This document shows positions 15,348-23,487 of a stretch of DNA of 25,620 bases, in pieces; positions within the stretch are counted from its first letter, which is position 1; each line of letters begins with the position of its first letter. The stretch is from Pseudomonadota bacterium (GTDB taxonomy: Bacteria; Bdellovibrionota_C; UBA2361; OMIW01), in NCBI GenBank assembly GCA_900299205.1, contig OMIW01000034.1, forward strand, positions 1 to 25,620, read 5' to 3'. The position numbers and the translations under genes are program-made. Under the pieces are notes generated by a model. It was not told the DNA's origin, made no database searches, and was given only the letters and a program-made list of their open reading frames with translations.

Positions 15348-17306
15348 ATGAAATCATCTCCATCATCCTCGACCGTCATCTGGTCCCCCTCGACCGATCA
15401 ACCTGAGAACATAAGTCAGCTTAAACAGATGATGACTCGGGCTATACCCCTCGGCTATTCGGGTAAATCGGTCCAATCATTCTACGCCTGGTCGGTCGAC
15501 TATCCCGATCTCTTCTGGCCCCTCGTCTGGGAGTCGGTCAATATCATCGCCTCAACCTCCGCTGATACCCCTTTTAGACGAGGAGACGATTTTGCCGATA
15601 TTTCCTGGTTTCCCGGCGCTCGCCTCAACATAGCTGAAAACCTCCTCCGATATCGTGACGAGCGCGAAGCAATCATCGCCTATCAAGAGAATGGGGAGCG
15701 CTCTTCCCTTACCTATCAAGAGCTTTTTGTTGAAACAGGTCGGGTTGCTTCAGGTCTCGCCGCTCTCGGAATCAAAGAGGGCGACACGGTTGCTGCCCTG
15801 ATGCCCAATATTCCCGAAGCGGTCATTTTCATGCTTGCTGCGGCCTCTCTAGGGGCCATTTTTTGCTCGGCTTCACCGGATTTTGGCGCTTCCGGCATCA
15901 TCGAGCGCTTTGGACAGATCGCACCCCGCATACTCTTGACCGTCAATGGATACTGGTTCAAGGGTAAGGCAATTGATATTACCCCACGGGTCCGCGAGAT
16001 TGCTGCGGCCATTCCTTCCATTGAAACAATCCTGGTCGTGCCAAATCTTCCTCAATCTCCTGATGACTCATCGCCCTGGATCCCATTTTCAACATTAGGC
16101 TCACCATCGAAACCAACCTTTGCACAGCTTCCCTTTGATGCACCTCTCTATGTCCTTTTTTCTTCCGGCACAACGGGAAAACCTAAATGCATCGTCCATC
16201 GCGCAGGTGGTGTTCTTCTTGAACATCTCAAGGAACACATGATTCACGGCGACCTGCGACGGGATGACACCATTTTCTATCAGACTACCTGCGGCTGGAT
16301 GATGTGGAATTGGCTCATATCCGCCCTCGCCGTCGGCTCGCGTATTGTCCTCTTCGATGGTTCCCCCCTCGCCGACAACGGGCTTCTCCTTTTCAGGATA
16401 GCAGAACAGGAGCGAATAACCGTATTCGGTACAAATGCCAAGTTTCTCAGCCTCCTTCACGCTCTAAATATCTCACCAAAACACTCCTGCGATCTCTCCT
16501 CCATCCGCACAATCCTTTCAACCGGTTCGCCACTTCTTCCCGAGCAATATGATTTCATCAGAGACCACCTCTCAACGACCGCCCAGATATCCTCCATCAG
16601 CGGCGGCACCGATATCGTGGGATGTTTTGCTCTCGGCTGTCCTGATCTACCGGTACATCGGGGGGAGCTCCAGATGCGAAGCCTCGGCCTTGCCGTTGAG
16701 GTCTGGAATAATGAGGGTAAACCAGTTGTCGGTGAGCGGGGCGAGCTGGTCTGCACCAAACCTTTTCCGACCGTCCCTCTGGGATTTTGGAGTGACTCGG
16801 ATCGAAGACGGTTCTCAGCGGCTTATTTCTCCCGATTCCCCGGTGTCTGGCATCACGGTGATTACGTCGAGCTTACCCCCTCTGGTGGAATGATTTTCTA
16901 CGGCCGATCGGATACCGTCCTCAATCCCGGGGGAGTTCGGATCGGCACCGCCGAGATATACCGCGAAATCGGCCGAATTCCCTGGATACTCGACAGCGTG
17001 GCGGTCGGGCAACGGTGGCTCGGGGATGAACGGATTGTTCTGTTTATTGTAATCTCCCCCGAGCATCAGCTAACTACTGAGGCGATACGAGAAATTCAAG
17101 ATACCATCCGTAAAAATGCGTCGCCGTTTCACGTTCCCAAGAAGATCATCGCGGTGCCAGATATCCCCCGCACCCGAAGCGGAAAGGTCGTGGAGATCGC
17201 GATAAAGCAGACCATTCACGGCGAACCGGTACAGAACCTAGAATCACTAGCCAACCCGGAGGCTCTCGTTCATTTTATTGATCTGATCGCACTTAAAACT
17301 GACTAG
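15348..17306 (+). CDS. aacS: Acetoacetyl-CoA synthetase
   Basis: This AMP-forming ligase activates acetoacetate to acetoacetyl-CoA, feeding ketone bodies or polyhydroxybutyrate products into metabolism. The 652-residue product has the N-terminal ACS-like segment, the P-loop LFSSGTTGKPK at about 270-280, TTCGWMMWNW, the adenine-binding SGGTDI and the GDYVELTPSGGMIFYGRSD hinge region, and the C-terminal acyl-transfer lysine K613 in PRTRSGKVVE. NLLRYRD, the ASPDFG segment and the IVHRAGG motif fit acetoacetyl- rather than acetyl-CoA synthetase. Length matches the family. The ATG at 15348 lies in a pyrimidine-rich leader without a Shine-Dalgarno sequence. A single gene, with queF convergent 76 bases downstream. 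Confidence 0.92.
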   Translation: MKSSPSSSTVIWSPSTDQPENISQLKQMMTRAIPLGYSGKSVQSFYAWSVDYPDLFWPLVWESVNIIASTSADTPFRRGDDFADISWFPGARLNIAENLLRYRDEREAIIAYQENGERSSLTYQELFVETGRVASGLAALGIKEGDTVAALMPNIPEAVIFMLAAASLGAIFCSASPDFGASGIIERFGQIAPRILLTVNGYWFKGKAIDITPRVREIAAAIPSIETILVVPNLPQSPDDSSPWIPFSTLGSPSKPTFAQLPFDAPLYVLFSSGTTGKPKCIVHRAGGVLLEHLKEHMIHGDLRRDDTIFYQTTCGWMMWNWLISALAVGSRIVLFDGSPLADNGLLLFRIAEQERITVFGTNAKFLSLLHALNISPKHSCDLSSIRTILSTGSPLLPEQYDFIRDHLSTTAQISSISGGTDIVGCFALGCPDLPVHRGELQMRSLGLAVEVWNNEGKPVVGERGELVCTKPFPTVPLGFWSDSDRRRFSAAYFSRFPGVWHHGDYVELTPSGGMIFYGRSDTVLNPGGVRIGTAEIYREIGRIPWILDSVAVGQRWLGDERIVLFIVISPEHQLTTEAIREIQDTIRKNASPFHVPKKIIAVPDIPRTRSGKVVEIAIKQTIHGEPVQNLESLANPEALVHFIDLIALKTD

Positions 17307-17382
17307 TCCTCCTTTGAGGCTCAGCATAGATTTCAATTCATCACTACTTCTGGGTTAGTGGATCGCGGGTGAAGGCCACACA

Positions 17383-18237
17383 TCACTGGCGCGGAACCCG
17401 CACCCGTGACACGGCATCATCTCCATCACCAAACGATCGAACCGGGGTGATGTCTATTCCACCGCGCCGAGTGAAGAGGCACGATACCGACAGCCTCTCG
17501 GGGGTGCACGCGAGAGCGATGTCGGCGACGATTCGCTCGCAACACGCCTCATGAAACCCAAGATGATTTCGGAAAGACACTAGGTACTGGAGCAGTGAAC
17601 CGTGAGAAATAGGGGCGCCAGTATAAGATATCTGTACCGTCGCCCAATCAGGTTGTTGGGTGACAGGGCAGAGGGTCCGCAGGAGATGTGAGTACAGCCG
17701 CTCGGAAACCCGTTCCCCGCGAGTCACAGTTAAGATCGAGCGATCCGGCTCCGTAAACTTGCATGGGATCGGAATCGTATCGATACAGCTTCCGGCCCAC
17801 TGGAGGAATTCAGCATGGGGAGTCGGAGCTATCTCCTGCCATCGATCAGGAGGAAAGATCACCACCGACACGTCGTTCTTTATCGCCCGAGAAATATCTT
17901 GCGCTATCGTTTCACAAACCTGCTCAAAACTTGAGAACGAACTCTGAGCAAAGCTGTTGAGATAAAGCTTGAGACTTTTCGACTCGACGATTGCGGGGGA
18001 GGATGCGGGAACGACGATTTCAACCAACCCAACTCCCGGCGGACGCGAATCATGGAGCCACGAAAGCTCGTAGCACATCCACCGATCGAACCCAACACCA
18101 AGGGGGACTTTACCGTTAGGAATCCCGATTTCACCACTGATACCCTCTCGATACGACTGACGCTCGATTGGATACAGAAGCTCGGGGGAATAGGTAGCCG
18201 GATATAAGACCTGTTGGCCTAATGGATTTTTGCTCAT
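17383..18237 (-). CDS. queF: NADPH-dependent 7-cyano-7-deazaguanine reductase QueF
   Basis: QueF reduces the nitrile preQ0 to the amine preQ1, the last step before insertion into tRNA for queuosine. The 284-residue product is the long, tandem T-fold type. The start at ATG 18237 is chosen because with it the catalytic Cys, Asp and His/Glu fall at C190, D197 and H229/E230, the same numbers as in E. coli QueF; in-frame starts further upstream at 18246, 18312 or TTG 18324 would add 3-29 residues. Other motifs are ESKSLKLYLNSF near residue 85, CPVTQQPDW and TRRGGIDITP. It has no obvious Shine-Dalgarno sequence. It is divergent from queC, with a shared 161-base upstream region. Confidence 0.92.
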   Translation of the reverse strand: MSKNPLGQQVLYPATYSPELLYPIERQSYREGISGEIGIPNGKVPLGVGFDRWMCYELSWLHDSRPPGVGLVEIVVPASSPAIVESKSLKLYLNSFAQSSFSSFEQVCETIAQDISRAIKNDVSVVIFPPDRWQEIAPTPHAEFLQWAGSCIDTIPIPCKFTEPDRSILTVTRGERVSERLYSHLLRTLCPVTQQPDWATVQISYTGAPISHGSLLQYLVSFRNHLGFHEACCERIVADIALACTPERLSVSCLFTRRGGIDITPVRSFGDGDDAVSRVRVPRQ

Positions 18238-18279
18238 CGGGACCATTTCAAAGGGATTGTGGGAGGTAGGACCGTTATC

Positions 18280-18288
18280 TGATATAAT
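18280..18288 (+). promoter_or_regulatory. Extended -10 promoter of queCDE
   Basis: TGATATAAT at 18280-18288 is a perfect extended -10 element (TGnTATAAT). No good -35 lies at normal distance, as is usual for extended -10 promoters. Transcription would start near 18295, giving a leader of about 100 bases before queC. I looked for a preQ1 riboswitch in that leader and saw none. Confidence 0.6.
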
Positions 18289-18398
18289 TCTTGATAAGCC
18301 TCTGATTTGCATCTGCTTTCTCAATTCTATTCTTTTAGGGTTGAAAAGTCGCTATCATCCTCCGCGTCTCGTTTTTCGCCGTTTTTTTCTGTTTCCTG

Positions 18399-19082
18399 AT
18401 GAATATCGTTGTCGTTTACTCGGGCGGAATGGATTCAACCGTCCTTCTCTATCATCTCGCCGCTCAAGGTCACCAAATCCGCGCCCTCTCCGTAAACTAT
18501 GGTCAACGTCATCGGAAGGAGCTCTCTGCCGCGCGCGAGATCTGCGTCAGGCTCGGCATCAACCATCAAGAGGTTGACCTATCCTCAATAACCCCTCTTC
18601 TATCGGGTAGTGCCCTCACGAATGCTGCGATAGATCTTCCTGCCGGGCACTACGAGGATCAGTCGATGCGAATCACCGTTGTTCCCAACCGAAACATGAT
18701 CCTACTCTCACTCGCCACAGCCTGGGCTATTAATGAGCGGTGCGATGCCGTCGCCTACGGTGCTCACAGTGGTGATCACGCGATATACCCCGATTGTCGG
18801 GAGACCTTCGTCACACCCCTTGCAGAAGCGATCCGACACTGTGATTGGCATCAGGTCTCGCTTCTTCGGCCGTTTATTGGAATGACAAAGGGGGACATCT
18901 GTCAGCTTGGTGCATCACTGGCGGTCCCGTTTGAAAAAACATGGAGTTGCTATGGGGGAGGGATGAGACATTGTGGAGGGTGCGGAACCTGTACGGAGCG
19001 ACGCGAGGCCTTCGAGCACGCGGGGGTTGCAGATCCAACTGAATATGAGAAAGATTACCAGCCACACGGAAACTTCCCTTGA
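18399..19082 (+). CDS. queC: 7-cyano-7-deazaguanine synthase QueC
   Basis: QueC converts 7-carboxy-7-deazaguanine to the nitrile preQ0 using ATP and ammonia. The 227-residue product has the PP-loop SGGMDST (residues 8-14), [23 protein letters not shown] (residues 95-106) and the zinc site C184, C192, C195, C198 in [18 protein letters not shown]. Length is normal. The ATG at 18399 has no Shine-Dalgarno sequence; it is preceded by a T- and C-rich tract. It heads the queC-queD-queE run. Confidence 0.95.
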   Translation: MNIVVVYSGGMDSTVLLYHLAAQGHQIRALSVNYGQRHRKELSAAREICVRLGINHQEVDLSSITPLLSGSALTNAAIDLPAGHYEDQSMRITVVPNRNMILLSLATAWAINERCDAVAYGAHSGDHAIYPDCRETFVTPLAEAIRHCDWHQVSLLRPFIGMTKGDICQLGASLAVPFEKTWSCYGGGMRHCGGCGTCTERREAFEHAGVADPTEYEKDYQPHGNFP

Positions 19083-19132
19083 ATCCTCCGTCTGTGACTC
19101 GGAGAGGTAAACATTTTAAGAAAGGAACTCTT

Positions 19133-19501
19133 ATGGAATGGACCCTCGAGAAAGAATTTCGCTTCGAAGCTTCTCATGTGCTGCCCCGCCATGGAGGTAA
19201 GTGCGCGCGGCTTCATGGTCACTCATGGCGAGGACGGCTCGTCTGTCGAGGTGCCACGTTACAATCCACCGGACCGAGTGTCGGAATGGTACTAGATTAC
19301 GGAGAGCTCTCGGCAGCGATACGGCCTCTTCTGGACCAATTCCTGGACCACTACCATCTCAACGACTCCTTACAACTCGAGAACCCAACAAGCGAGGAGG
19401 TCGCTCGATGGATATTCGATCGGGTTAAGCCGATGGTCCCTCAGCTGATATCGGTCGTGCTCGATGAAACCTGCACTTCTCGGTGCGTGTATGCGGAATG
19501 A
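19133..19501 (+). CDS. queD: 6-carboxy-5,6,7,8-tetrahydropterin synthase QueD
   Basis: QueD turns 7,8-dihydroneopterin triphosphate into 6-carboxytetrahydropterin, the first committed step of the pathway after GTP cyclohydrolase. The 122-residue product has zinc ligands H15, H28 and H30 and the catalytic cysteine C24 in RHGGKCARLHGHSW, LDHYHLND (H73), NPTSEEVARWI and the pterin-anchoring glutamate E112 in LDETC. ATG 19133 is chosen because AAAGGA lies just upstream and homology begins at residue 1; the open frame back to TTG 19079 looks like a leader. It lies 50 bases after queC. No GTP cyclohydrolase (folE) gene is in the window. Confidence 0.95.
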   Translation: MEWTLEKEFRFEASHVLPRHGGKCARLHGHSWRGRLVCRGATLQSTGPSVGMVLDYGELSAAIRPLLDQFLDHYHLNDSLQLENPTSEEVARWIFDRVKPMVPQLISVVLDETCTSRCVYAE

Positions 19502-19512
19502 GGAAAATTTTA

Positions 19513-20163
19513 ATGGAGCAGACACCTATTCCAACAGAACAAGCCGTGAGGTCCCAATCTCGGGGGGGCTATCGTGTTAATGAGATATTCTTCTCCGTTC
19601 AGGGTGAGGGAAGACTGGCAGGAACGCCGATGGTTTTCATCCGTTTCAGTGATTGCAATCTGCGGTGCTCGGTAGTAAATGCAGGATTCGACTGCGACAC
19701 GGAGTTTATGAGCGGTCGATATCGTGACATCGACGATATACTCGCTGATGCTGAGGCCCTCAACCCCCGAAAAGGATGGCTTCTTTTCACCGGTGGAGAA
19801 CCAGCTCTCCAGCTCGACGCCCCTCTCGTGACCACCGCCAAACGCCGCGGCTGGCGCCTTGCTATCGAAACAAACGGCACCATCAAACTGCCGGAGGGGC
19901 TTGATTGGATATGCGTTTCCCCAAAGACAGCGGAGCACACCCTCCGGCAAAGAACCGCCGACGAGGTGAAATACGTGCGACAAGTCGGTATGGAAATACC
20001 TGAGCCAACCATTAAGGCGACGCACCACTTGATCTCTCCCCCATTTATGCCGAATGGATTTATGCGACTGGAGGACCTCGAGTGGTGTATCGAGTTGGTT
20101 AAGGCAAATCCCGAAAAATGGAGCCTGTCTTTTCAATATCATAAGCTTCTGCAGGTAAGATAG
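19513..20163 (+). CDS. queE: 7-carboxy-7-deazaguanine synthase QueE (atypical cysteine spacing)
   Basis: QueE is a radical-SAM enzyme that contracts 6-carboxytetrahydropterin to 7-carboxy-7-deazaguanine. The 216-residue product has NEIFFSVQGEGRLAGTPMVFIRF, the cluster cysteines C48, C52 and C61, FTGGEPALQLD, AIETNGT and CVSPK. The cysteine spacing here is Cx3Cx8C, with CDTEF carrying the third Cys, instead of the usual Cx3Cx2C; longer spacings are known in this family. ATG 19513 is chosen for its TGAGGAAAA ribosome-binding site 6-8 bases upstream; an ATG at 19498 that overlaps the queD stop (ATGA) is also possible. It completes the preQ0 pathway with queC and queD. Confidence 0.93.
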   Translation: MEQTPIPTEQAVRSQSRGGYRVNEIFFSVQGEGRLAGTPMVFIRFSDCNLRCSVVNAGFDCDTEFMSGRYRDIDDILADAEALNPRKGWLLFTGGEPALQLDAPLVTTAKRRGWRLAIETNGTIKLPEGLDWICVSPKTAEHTLRQRTADEVKYVRQVGMEIPEPTIKATHHLISPPFMPNGFMRLEDLEWCIELVKANPEKWSLSFQYHKLLQVR

Positions 20164-20261
20164 GGAGGGTGTCACATCCCGCCGAAGGGCGGCCATAACA
20201 AAGGGGGGGATGAGATTGTGTTCTTCGTAAGTGGCGAGAAACGTGATATCGAGCGGTATGA

Positions 20262-21710
20262 ATGAGTTCTGATCGAATACCCATAGGGAAGGTGATACCC
20301 GGACGACCGGTGGGACTCTCCGAGCGCGAGGGCGTTGCTGGTGTCAACCGTGGAGACCGACAGAACGAATCGCCCGTGGAGCTGAAAAATGGCGCTCGCC
20401 CCCCTTCCCTGGTGTCAATTACGGAGCGGAACTCCTCCGAAACGAAGGCACCTCAGTCGAGGGTCTCTCAGAATCCTACCCCTCGAGCGATGTCCCCTCA
20501 ATCTCCTGGGTCGCAAGGCTCGCCTCCCTCGGCCTCGAAGGCAAGGTCCGTTCCACCATTACGAGGAACCCCCCGCCCTTCTCAGCTGCGCCCCGAATCC
20601 GGCCACCCAATTTCAGGAGCTTCGCCATCCGCAACATCGTCAAGACCATCACCAGGAACCGGCTTGGGCCGAGGGATGGTCGACACCCTGTGGAGCTTCT
20701 TGAGCCGATGGGTCGATGAGGCAAATCAACAGATCACCTCGCTTTACCGTCGATATCCGTATGAAGCACTCGGTAGCGTCCTCTGCTTCGGTCTTCTCAT
20801 CCTGGTGTGGCCAGCTCAGGAGAATGTTTCAGCTCCATTCCCCAACTATTTCCGCCAACGACTGTCCTCTTTGGGGGGAGTCAGTGGAAATGCGGAAGCT
20901 TCGCCCGATCCACTCTCCGCAGAAGGGGGCGAAGCTCCCACTGAGAGGGACTTGCTTGACCTCGACGGCATTAATACCCTCCTCGAGCGTTTTGAGAGGC
21001 GCACAAGAGTGATAACCGTCTCCGCGAATAAGCCCCTCAAACGAAATGTTAGGACCATTCGAGTCAGCGGCAGCAGCAGTACCTTCATTCAACGTCCACC
21101 TGCACGGGGGAACCCAATTCGAAGTCCCGTTCAGTCAGCGCCCCCCCCCACCTTCACTATTCGTCGACTCACTCACACCGATAGAGATGCTCTCACCGCT
21201 CAGGTCCTACGGATAGTATCCCGTCACGGCAAACGGGGGGTAGACAGGCGTGAGCTCGCTCGATCCATCGTAGCCGAAGCACTTCGACAAGATTATGATC
21301 CTCTCTTTGTCGCTGCAGTAATAAAATCAGAGAGTGCCTTCAATACATACGCACGCTCATATGTGGGAGCTCAAGGATTGATGCAGATTATGCCTGCGAC
21401 TGCCCGATACGTTGAAGGTATGAATGCCCTTCCGAGGGGCGATCTTTCCGACCCTGGTCATAATCTTCACTTAGGGGTGAAATATCTGAAATATTTGGAA
21501 GACATGTACAAGGGGAATCGGATTCTTACCCTGATGGCCTATAACTGGGGGCCGGGGCACATAGAGCGCACGATAAAAGGGGGGCGTCGTCGAGGGGTAC
21601 CTCGAGAGGTGGTTAATTATGCCCTTCGCATTTTGAGCGATCATTCGCGTTGGGTCGATGAGGCGAACCAAACAATAGCCCGAGCAGATGCTGCTTCACG
21701 AGTATCTTAG
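20262..21710 (+). CDS. Membrane-anchored SLT-family lytic transglycosylase with long disordered N-terminus
   Basis: The C-terminal SLT domain cleaves peptidoglycan between MurNAc and GlcNAc, forming anhydro ends. In the 482-residue product, residues 1-137 are rich in Pro, Ser, Arg and Gly and probably disordered and cytoplasmic; one transmembrane helix (about 168-185, EALGSVLCFGLLILVW) follows, then a low-complexity periplasmic linker and the catalytic domain (about 330-460). Motifs are KSESAFNTYARSYVGAQGLMQIMPATA with catalytic E357, and LMAYNWGPG. The nine residues SRWVDEANQ occur twice, at 148-156 before the helix and at 462-470 after the SLT domain. ATG 20262 has only a weak ribosome-binding site. 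It is not obviously part of the que operon; 98 bases separate it from queE. Function of the N-terminal part is unknown. Confidence 0.88.
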   Translation: MSSDRIPIGKVIPGRPVGLSEREGVAGVNRGDRQNESPVELKNGARPPSLVSITERNSSETKAPQSRVSQNPTPRAMSPQSPGSQGSPPSASKARSVPPLRGTPRPSQLRPESGHPISGASPSATSSRPSPGTGLGRGMVDTLWSFLSRWVDEANQQITSLYRRYPYEALGSVLCFGLLILVWPAQENVSAPFPNYFRQRLSSLGGVSGNAEASPDPLSAEGGEAPTERDLLDLDGINTLLERFERRTRVITVSANKPLKRNVRTIRVSGSSSTFIQRPPARGNPIRSPVQSAPPPTFTIRRLTHTDRDALTAQVLRIVSRHGKRGVDRRELARSIVAEALRQDYDPLFVAAVIKSESAFNTYARSYVGAQGLMQIMPATARYVEGMNALPRGDLSDPGHNLHLGVKYLKYLEDMYKGNRILTLMAYNWGPGHIERTIKGGRRRGVPREVVNYALRILSDHSRWVDEANQTIARADAASRVS

Positions 21711-21860
21711 GTTGAAATTTCGGACATTTTAATCGCTCCGCTTCAAATTGCCCAACTTCAGACCTCCCCCTGGCTGAATCTTTCTCTTTTTGCTGGTATC
21801 GTTGTCAACAAACAGGGGAACTTTCCAAGAGAGGACCATCTCTATCTTTGATCAAATGTT

Positions 21861-23441
21861 ATGATTGTCTCTGATTTTTTGGTGCTTGGCGGAGGTATTG
21901 CTGGGCTCACTTTTGCGCTTGAGGCATCCCACAACGGCTCGGTTTCTGTGCTCTGCAAAACTGCGCTCTCAGAGGGCTCGACCCCGTGGGCTCAGGGTGG
22001 TATTGCAGCCGTTGCCGGCGATGACGACTCTCCCGACCTTCACGTCAATGACACCCTCACCGCGGGGGCTGGTCTCTGTAAGCGCTCAATCGTCGAGATG
22101 GTCGTTGCTGAGGGGCCGGGTCGCATTGAAGAACTTATTAGGCTCGGAGTCGCCTTCGACCGCGAAGGTGACTCCTCATATCACCTCCACCGCGAGGGGG
22201 GTCACTCACGAAGGCGTATCTACCACACCGCAGATGCAACAGGTCGAGAGATTCAAACTAAACTCTCTCAGAGAGTGCTCGAAACACCCTCGGTCACTCT
22301 CTTTGAAAACTGTATGGCTGTCGATCTCATCACCTCCCGTAAGGTGGGTATCGATTTTCATCGCCCCAATCGTGTTCTCGGTGCTTACGTTCTTATGCCT
22401 GACGGCTCGATCGAGCTTTTCTGCGCTGACAAGGTCATCCTGGCGACCGGAGGTGCGGGGAAGGTCTACCTCTACACATCGAATCCCGATATTTCAAGTG
22501 GCGATGGGATCGCCATCGCATATCGGGCTGGATGCGCGATTGCGAATATGGAGTTTTTCCAATTTCATCCGACGTGTCTCTTTGACCCAAAGGCAAAATC
22601 ATTTCTCATTACCGAGGCGATGCGTGGTGAAGGGGCAAAGTTGCGAAGGGTCGACGGAACCCCTTTCATGCACGAATACGATCCGAGAGAGGAGCTTGCT
22701 CCTCGTGACGTTGTCGCTCGCGCTATAGACTTTGAAATGAAGAAAACGGGGGATGAATTCGTCCTTCTCGATATCAGCCACAGAGGTGAGGGTTTTGTCA
22801 AAGAGCATTTCCCGACTATCTACGAGCGGTGTCTCTCGTACGGTATTAACCCCGGTACCGATCCGATTCCCGTCGTGCCCGCCGCGCACTTCTGCTGCGG
22901 TGGCATTCAGACCGACGAGTGGGGTCGGACATCGATAGAGGGGCTCTATGCGGTGGGGGAATGCGCTTGTACCGGCTTGCACGGAGCGAATCGGCTTGCG
23001 TCAAACTCGCTCCTCGAGGGAGTTGTATTCGGCCATCGTGCCGCTGGTCATGCCTCTTCGCGCCTCGGAAAACCACGACGGGTTCCTCAGATACCTGAGT
23101 GGGATACAACCGGAGCGGTCAGGAGCGAAGAGGCCGTGATCATCTCCCAGAACTGGGATGAAATTCGTCGTTTTATGTGGAACTACGTCGGCATCGTCCG
23201 AAGCGATAAACGGTTGGAGCGTGCGCTCCGCCGGAGCGAGGTTATTGAGCAGGAAATTCGAGAGTACTACTGGAATTTCACTGTCACAAAGAACCTCCTG
23301 GAGCTCCGAAATCTCAGCCTTGTGGCAAATCTTGTGATACGATCCGCTATGGCTCGGAAGGAGAGCCGTGGGTTACATTACACTATAGATCATCCTGAGA
23401 TGCGGGGAGAGGTGGGTGAAGATACTATCCTAGTGCCGTGA
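21861..23441 (+). CDS. nadB: L-aspartate oxidase
   Basis: NadB oxidises L-aspartate to iminoaspartate, the first step of de novo NAD synthesis. The 526-residue flavoprotein has the FAD-binding LVLGGGIAGLTFALEA (residues 7-22), PWAQGGIAAV, the substrate-region REGGHSRRRIYHTADATGREI, FHPTCL and TEAMRGEGAKL, and the conserved AAHFCCGGI and GLHGANRLASNSLLE blocks. The Arg-bearing motifs are intact and length is normal, so it should be active. The family resembles the succinate dehydrogenase flavoprotein, but no sdhBC genes are nearby and the motifs fit LAO. ATG 21861 lies in an AT-rich leader without a Shine-Dalgarno sequence. nadA and nadC are not in the window. serC follows 46 bases later. Confidence 0.94.
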   Translation: MIVSDFLVLGGGIAGLTFALEASHNGSVSVLCKTALSEGSTPWAQGGIAAVAGDDDSPDLHVNDTLTAGAGLCKRSIVEMVVAEGPGRIEELIRLGVAFDREGDSSYHLHREGGHSRRRIYHTADATGREIQTKLSQRVLETPSVTLFENCMAVDLITSRKVGIDFHRPNRVLGAYVLMPDGSIELFCADKVILATGGAGKVYLYTSNPDISSGDGIAIAYRAGCAIANMEFFQFHPTCLFDPKAKSFLITEAMRGEGAKLRRVDGTPFMHEYDPREELAPRDVVARAIDFEMKKTGDEFVLLDISHRGEGFVKEHFPTIYERCLSYGINPGTDPIPVVPAAHFCCGGIQTDEWGRTSIEGLYAVGECACTGLHGANRLASNSLLEGVVFGHRAAGHASSRLGKPRRVPQIPEWDTTGAVRSEEAVIISQNWDEIRRFMWNYVGIVRSDKRLERALRRSEVIEQEIREYYWNFTVTKNLLELRNLSLVANLVIRSAMARKESRGLHYTIDHPEMRGEVGEDTILVP

Positions 23442-23487
23442 AGAAGGAACAGGTTCAAACCTATTTAAAAAATAACGAGAGACTGTT

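Noticed and set aside
17367-17402. GCGGGT...ACCCGC inverted repeat at the queF 3' end
   Set aside because: Long loop, inside coding sequence and without a T-tract; likely chance.
20179-20192. Small hairpin CCGCC-GAAG-GGCGG after queE
   Set aside because: Only 5 bp and no U-tract follows, so I do not call it a terminator.
19510-20196. Long antisense ORF (228 codons) opposite queE
   Set aside because: It mirrors queE almost completely, has no recognisable domain and no start signal; a codon-bias shadow.
21765-21795. TTCAG...CTGAA stem followed by T-rich sequence after the transglycosylase
   Set aside because: Five-base stem with a long loop; too weak to call a terminator.
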